A stretch of DNA of 11,958 nucleotides. Origin: Triparma columacea. Lineage: Eukaryota; Sar; Bolidophyceae; Parmales; Triparmaceae. Location: NCBI GenBank assembly GCA_030267965.1, contig BRYA01000511.1, positions 1 to 11,958 of the forward strand. The letters are read 5' to 3'. This document shows positions 7,279 through 11,958 of this stretch, piece after piece. Positions within the stretch are counted from its first letter, which is position 1; every line of letters begins with the position of its first letter. A program made the translations under genes and the position numbers. The notes below the pieces were generated by a model, which ran no database searches, was not told where the DNA came from, and saw only the letters and a list, made by a program, of their open reading frames with translations.

Positions 7279-10200
7279 ATGCGAGTATGGGCTGGTTAAC
7301 GTTAACCTGCTACTCCTGTACTAACCCCTTCTTCTCCCGTCTTTGTGTTCTTCATCGCTTAGATCCTCCCCCATTCTTCGCTTCTCTCACTTGCAGCATG
7401 AAGACCATGGGGGTGTTGACCTCAAGGCGCAGGAGAAGCCGCCGTCGACGAGTCTAGAGGGAGCTCAACGTGTTGCCGTAAAGATTCTCACCCCCCTCCC
7501 CCCCCCCCGATCGCTCCATCTCAGCAGATCTTGGCGACGGTACGACGACAAGAAGCAGACCAAGGTGAGGGAGCAGCACCGCGAGAAGCGTGTGACACGA
7601 GCAGTCTTATGTTCATCGATTGTTCTTCTATTCTTGGGGGTGCTAACATCTTCATTGATCATACGAACTCAACCCCCCTTCCCCCTCCCTCCCCCTCCTC
7701 CTTTGTTAGGTCGTTGTTACTTTTTGAAACCCTTGAAGGACTGGGGCTGCAAGGACGTGTGCTGAGCAGGTAGGTTGCAGGAGGGGATCAACGGAAGATT
7801 ATAGGCGTTGGAGGGGCGGAGGAGGCGTAAATCAACACAAAGTGGCGACAAGAAGACCCTGAGGAGAGCAGCGATGGAACCTGTTGGTGTGGGTGTGTTG
7901 GATTCTCAGAAGGGGCCTAAATGCCGGCTTGAGTGATCGAGGGCACCATATCTCTCAAATATGGGACCAGACCAGCAGTCTTCTCACTCTCACAAAACGT
8001 ACCCTTGCCCCTACAGATTCTAAATCCCCCGTGCGAGAGTTGAGCTCACAGCACATGGACACAGAAAATGAAACCCGAGGAGGGAGAGAAGAGCGTGTGG
8101 AGGAGACTCATATACTTCAGGTTGAAGCTCCGGTGTCCGATAACTGCCATTCAGGACCCAATCTTGGACATGAGAGGCAAGTTACTCCGTCTTCATCAGT
8201 CGAAAGAACTCATGGGGACGCTGGACGAGGTGAGTTCGTGTTAGGGGGTTGTAGGGGCGGAGAAACCTTGATATTCTACAGGGAAACGAGGACGATATGT
8301 TGGAGCACGTGTAGAAATGTTTTCACTTTGACTAACAACCACCATATCGCCATTACCGCAGACTCTGAAAATGGTCATGAGGACGTCGGACGAGGTGAGT
8401 TGTGCATTGAGAGCCGGAAGAGAGAATTCATATCTTAATACTCTAGGAGAGAGCTGGAGAGTCGCGGGAGGGCGCGTTGAAACTTGTAATTTGTTCTCAC
8501 TTTTGCAACATTACTGTTGTCCCCTTCACAGTGTCTAAATCTAAAAGCTCTCATGAGGACGTTGGACGAGACCAAGGTAAGTTCGTTTCAGGGGGTTGTA
8601 GGGGGGAAGACCCTTGTAGTTTTTCTTCACCGCCTGCGTGCGGAACGCGCGGAGCTGTTCGCGGAGGGCCTGGCCCTCGGCGTCATTTTCGATGGGCGGC
8701 GGCCGCGGCACACACGCACGCGCGCCAGTCTGCAACGACCACATGAAATCCGTCTCAGGCGACTGCGTGGGTTCCATCTGCGGCGACCGCATGGGGCGCT
8801 TCTGCGGCGACCGCATGGGTTCCGTCTGCGACGACCGCATGGGGCGCTTCTGCGGCGACCGCACGGGTTCCATCTCCGGCGACCGCATGGGTTCCGTCTC
8901 TGGCGACCGCGTGGGGCGCTTGATATGCTACACAGAAACGAGGAGCACGCGTTGAAATCTCTTCATGTTGACTAACATAACAAACACCATAATCGCCATT
9001 ACCGCAGACTCTGAAAATGGTCATGAGGACGCCGGACGAGGTGAGTTGTGCGTTGAGAGCTGGAAAAGAAAAACACATTTTAATACTCTAGGGGAGAGCG
9101 GGAGAGTCGCGGGAGGGCGCGTTGAAACTTTGTATTTTTCTCACCGCCTGCATGCGGAATGCGCGGAGCCGTTCGTGGAGGGCCTGGCCCTCGGCGTCGA
9201 GCTCGACGGGCGGTGGCTGCAGCGCACGCGCGCGCGCACCGGTCTTGCGGCGACCGCATGGGATCCATCTCCGGCGACCGCGTGGGTTCTGTCTGCGGCG
9301 ACCGCATGGGGCGCTTCTGCGGCGACCGCACGGGTTCCGTCTCTGGCGACCGCATGGGTTCCGTCTGCGGCGACCACATGGGACGCTTCTGCGGCGACCA
9401 CGCGGGGCGCTTGATATGCTACACAGAGACGAGGAGCACGCGTTGAAATCTCTTCATGTTGACTAACATAACAAACACCATAATCGCCATTACCGCAGAC
9501 TCTGAAAATGGTCATGAGGACGCCGGACGAGGTGAGTTGTGCGTTGAGAGCCGGAAGAGAGAAAGGACAATTTGATAGTCTAGGAGAGAGCTGGAGAGTC
9601 GCGGGAGGGCGCGTTGAAACATTGGATTTTTTTCTCACTTTTGCAACAAATATTGTCCCCTTCGCAGTCTCTAAAAGCTCTCATGAGGACGCTGGACAAG
9701 ACCAAGGTAAGTTCGATTCAGGGCATCGTAGGGGGGGAGACCCTTGATATTCTACACAGAAACGCGCGCCGGTCTGCGGCGACCGCATGGGATCCGTCTC
9801 CGGCGACCGCATGGGATCCGTCTCCGGCGACCGCATGGGATCCGTCCCCGGCGACCGCGTGGGTTCTGTCTGCGGCGACCGCATGGGACGCTTCTGCGGC
9901 GACCGCGTGGGGCGCTTGATATGCTACACAGAAACGAGGAGCACGCATTGATATCTTTCTTCATGTTGACTAACATAACAAACGCCATAATCGCCATTAC
10001 CGCAGACTCTAAAAACGGTCATGAGGACTCCAGACGAGGTGAGTTGTGCGTTGAGCGGTAGAAGAGAGAAAGGACATTTTGATACTCTAGAGGAGGGTGG
10101 GAGAGTCGCGGGAGGGCGCGTTGAAACTTTGTAGTTTTTTCTCACCGCCTGCGTGCGGAACGCGCGGAGCCGTTCGTGGAGGGCCTGGCCCTCGGCGTCG

Positions 10201-11958
10201 AGCTCGATGGGCGGCGGCCGCGGCGCACGCGTTCGCGCCGGTCTGAGGCAACCGCATTGGATCTGTCTCCGGCGACCGCGTGGGTTCTGTCTGCGGCGAC
10301 CACATGGGGCGCTTTTGCGGCGACCGCTGGGTTCCGTCTCCAGCGACCGCACGAGTTCCGTCTCCGGCGACCGCATGTGTTCCCTCTCCGGCGACCGCGT
10401 GGGGAGCTTGATATGCTACACAGAAACGAGGAGCACACGTTTTCATGTTGACTAACATAACAAACACCATAATCGCCATTACCGCAGACTCTGAAAATGG
10501 TCACGAGGACGCCGGACGAGGTGAGTTGTGCGTTGAGAGGCCAAAAAAAAACGCATTTTAATACTCTAGGGGAGAGCGGGAGAGTCGCGGGTGGGCGCGT
10601 TGAAACTTGGTAGTTTTTTCTCACTTTTGCAACAATGTTGTCCCCTTCGCAGTCTCTAAAAGCTCTCATGAGGGTGCTGGACGAGGTGAGATTGCGTAGT
10701 CCTGTTGATGAAAAGTGGTGTATTTTGATTGTTCAGGGGAGGGCTGGGAAGTCGTTCTGAGGGAGATTCAAATTCTTGCCTTTTTTTGACCCTTTCACCA
10801 AAAATTCCCCCATACCACCCCCAGAAATTTCTGGTCATCTTCATCTTCAGCCTGGATTTGAAAAGATCAATGCCAAAAGTTCCGACGATCCCTTAAACGG
10901 CGGAGTAGCCCGGGAGAACAATCTAAGCGCTATACCGCCTGCTGTCGGGTGCGCGACTCCCGGCCGCACGCCAGTCGGCCTTGCAACTGTCAGCCATGCC
11001 ACTGCCGCTCAGTCCATGACATTAGATCCTGTCGACACCGTCAGGAATAAAGACCCCACAGAGTCCCTCTCTAGCCCCGATCACGCCTCTTCCACCACGC
11101 AAGGACCAGTTGATATCGATTACGCAGCTCTTGGAACCAAGCAAGGCAAACTTGTGAAGCTTCTTGAGGAGAGAGGAGCCGTTGAAGGCCTCATCGACAC
11201 TTCCACCGGCGACGATGTGAAAGTTTTAGGGCTCGCCGGTGTTTTTCACGACGGGCGTGACAAGATCGTTGACTATATCCTTGCCGATTGTGAGCAGGGC
11301 AAGTTCCGAAGGAAGACCCTCCAGGAGTATGACGAAGAGGGAGGAGTCATTCATAGACTCGCCCATTGGCAGCACTACGGCAGCGGGAATAAGGTAGTCA
11401 AATTTCTGCTCGACGTCAAAGTTGTCTCTCCTGACAAATCGATGAACATCATGGAGCTGGCACCCCATGATGAGGATGACCTTTCTGATGAGGCAACTGC
11501 AAAACTTGTTGAGATTCTAGCATTAACAAATACCAGGACTGTCAAGCAAGGTGTCATTGAGGGGGAGCTCAGCTTCACTGACTTTGAGTTTGGACAAACT
11601 GCAGTCACCATGGTGGGAACTCTTAAGGCAGAGGAGAGAGCGACAGAGACGAAATCAGAAGTTGATGTTGGCACATTCAAAAGCTCAAAGAGTGCGATCC
11701 CAAGTTTCAAGAGTGTGCGCCCTAGTTTCAACAGTGCGCGCAGTTTCAAAAGTGACGGGAAAAGCGACACCAAGTCTGCCTATACCTCATTGAAGGGAAT
11801 TCTTGATGAAGTCAAGAAAAAGTTCAGACAGCCTGCAGTCATTGACGAGCGGAGGAAGAAGCACTTTGTGGAGGAGGTTATTCCAAACGCACCAGCTCTG
11901 ACCACAGCTGAAAACAACATGATCAAGGGAAGATTGGAACTTGTCAGCATCACCAAAA
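7279..11958 (+). CDS. Multi-exon repeat protein with amplified mini-exons (3' partial, 5' tentative)
   Basis: The well-supported part starts at exon 8017-8229 (acceptor CCCCTACAG, donor GTGAGT). Then come mini-exons 8362-8394, 8532-8576, 9008-9040, 9499-9531, 9668-9706, 10006-10038, 10488-10520 and 10653-10685, and a large exon from 10825 to the window end. Every intron is phase 1, and the 543 codons stay open. Tentative upstream exons consistent in phase are 7279-7284 (ATG CGA), 7397-7477 (HEDHGGVDLKAQEKPPSTSL and on) and 7525-7564 (ending EADQ). The mini-exons encode modules such as DSENGHEDAGR and VSKSSHEDAGQDQ. The large exon has a Ser/Thr/Pro-rich stretch and then helical sequence loosely like degenerate ankyrin repeats (GVIHRLAHWQHYGSGNKVVK, FLLD). 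An SFKS-type Ser/Lys/Phe repeat follows (11671-11765), then a basic helix region. I do not recognise the family and assign no function. The 5' exons are much less certain than the rest. Confidence 0.7.
7708..7835 (+). repeat. Dispersed direct repeat, copy 2
   Basis: Partner of 6868-6991. Here the repeat follows a long C/T tract and TTAG, so 7710-7769 resembles a 60-nt exon flanked by acceptor and GTAGGT donor. It would encode SLLLFETLEGLGLQGRVLS in phase 2. That phase does not fit the phase-1 exon that follows at 8017, so I treat it as intronic unless transcripts show otherwise. Confidence 0.7.
8628..8730. repeat. GC-rich intronic core, copy 1
   Basis: A block of about 100 bp (CACCGCCTGCGTGCGGAACG, GGAGGGCCTGGCCCTCGGCG) is shared with 9140-9245 and 10140-10243. 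It is far more GC-rich than the exons. It always sits just before the 24-bp satellite. GGGCCTGGCCC is a near-palindrome inside it. Confidence 0.85.
8731..8921. repeat. 24-bp intronic minisatellite, about 8 units
   Basis: Units of the type GGCGACCGCATGGGTTCCGT plus CTGC/CTCC alternate with GGCGACCGCATGGGGCGCTT plus CTGC. The array ends at GTGGGGCGCTTGATATG. The 24-bp period leaves several frames open (LRRPHGF, GDRMGS), which explains the long frames here. It lies within the intron 8577-9007. Confidence 0.9.
9140..9245. repeat. GC-rich intronic core, copy 2
   Basis: Second copy of the block described at 8628, in the intron 9041-9498, starting CACCGCCTGCATGCGGAATG. Small indels near 9225-9245 shift the frame relative to copies 1 and 3. 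Confidence 0.85.
9247..9412. repeat. 24-bp intronic minisatellite, about 7 units
   Basis: Same unit family as 8731-8921, ending CGCGGGGCGCTTGATATG. Reading through the donor of exon 9008-9040 stays open across this whole array and stops just after it, near 9414. A transcript retaining this intron would add an Ala/Thr/Trp-rich tail. Confidence 0.9.
9743..9936. repeat. 24-bp minisatellite (6 units) bracketed by 22-bp direct repeats
   Basis: The satellite proper is 9775-9917, with the left units all ending GATCCGT. A 22-nt intron sequence beginning CTTGATAT and ending CAGAAACG occurs at 9743-9764 and again at 9915-9936, differing at one base. The homologous intron 8230-8361 has a single copy (8267-8288) and no satellite. 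The GC-rich core is missing from this copy. Confidence 0.85.
10140..10243. repeat. GC-rich intronic core, copy 3
   Basis: Third copy of the block described at 8628, in the intron 10039-10487. It is close to copy 1 at the left end and to copy 2 around GAGCTCGA. Confidence 0.85.
10245..10409. repeat. 24-bp intronic minisatellite, about 7 units
   Basis: Same family as the other intronic arrays, but more diverged. One unit is 23 bp (near 10321-10341) and variants such as GCATGTGTTCC occur. It ends GTGGGGAGCTTGATATG. Confidence 0.88.

Larger units (their letters stand above)
8362..10685 (+). repeat. Tandem array of phase-1 mini-exons (DS and VS types)
   Basis: Five DS-type exons (8362, 9008, 9499, 10006, 10488; each 33 nt) and three VS-type exons (8532, 45 nt; 9668, 39 nt; 10653, 33 nt) occur in the order DS VS DS DS VS DS DS VS. 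Introns after DS exons begin GTGAGTTGTG. Introns after the first two VS exons begin GTAAGTTCG. DS acceptors share GACTAACATAACAAAC and end ATTACCGCAG. VS acceptors end CCCCTTCGCAG or CCCCTTCACAG. Repeat identity extends through the introns, so whole exon-intron units were duplicated. Spacings of 491 and 482 bp separate DS exons when the VS exon is absent. Confidence 0.88.

Noticed and set aside
8731..10409. CRISPR-like appearance of regularly spaced repeats
   Set aside because: Units are contiguous 24-bp tandem repeats with no unique spacers, in introns of a eukaryotic gene.
8517..10455. Many long overlapping frames on both strands rich in RRPHGF, GDRMGS, ATAWVPS and RSPQTEP repeats
   Set aside because: They come from the 24-bp satellite, whose period keeps frames open on both strands. 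The real splice sites and phase-1 exons place these tracts in introns.

Overview
This is a nuclear eukaryotic window. Its genes are interrupted by short GT-AG introns (47-458 nt) with CTAAC-like branch sites. It carries long C/G homopolymer tracts, microsatellites and minisatellites. Gene content (an LSM14/Scd6 P-body protein, a borealin-like chromosomal passenger subunit, an Mpv17/PMP22 membrane protein with an N-terminal signal-like leader) fits a compact protist or algal genome. A marine stramenopile (diatom or bolidophyte type) is my best guess. That guess is an inference from style and leader structure, not a demonstrated placement.

Layout, left to right, with strands strictly alternating (+ - + - +): (1) 3' end of an unrecognised Gly/Glu-rich protein gene, + strand, ending at 646. 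(2) A convergent intergenic stretch with a 24-25 bp minisatellite (982-1190) and a decayed extra copy of the LSM14 gene tail (about 1345-1550). (3) LSM14/Scd6 homologue, - strand, two exons, 3092 to 1558. (4) A 304-bp divergent promoter region. (5) Borealin-like gene, + strand, three exons, 3397-4975. (6) A convergent stretch with a GA-rich tract and a near-identical extra copy of the last coding exon of the next gene. (7) Mpv17/PMP22 gene, - strand, five exons including a 15-nt microexon, 6683 to 5371. (8) From about 6840 to the window end, a + strand gene that runs out of the window. Its 5' part is uncertain. Its middle (8017-10824) is an array of eight tiny in-phase exons of 33-45 nt, amplified as DS-VS-DS blocks. 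Four of the intervening introns carry a 24-bp GC-rich minisatellite. It ends in one large open exon (10825 onward).

The most unusual element is the mini-exon array. Every exon is a multiple of 3 and every intron is phase 1, so any subset can be joined in frame, giving a variable number of His-Glu-Asp-containing peptide modules of 11-15 residues. Other notable points: the last coding sequences of both - strand genes have been tandemly duplicated just downstream of their stops, each beside homopolymeric C/G tracts. The introns also preserve an empty-site/filled-site comparison for insertion of the 24-bp satellite module. The genes are independent housekeeping functions (mRNA storage, chromosome segregation, organelle membrane) and show no sign of being a functional cluster. 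No tRNA, rRNA, CRISPR array or intact transposon was seen.
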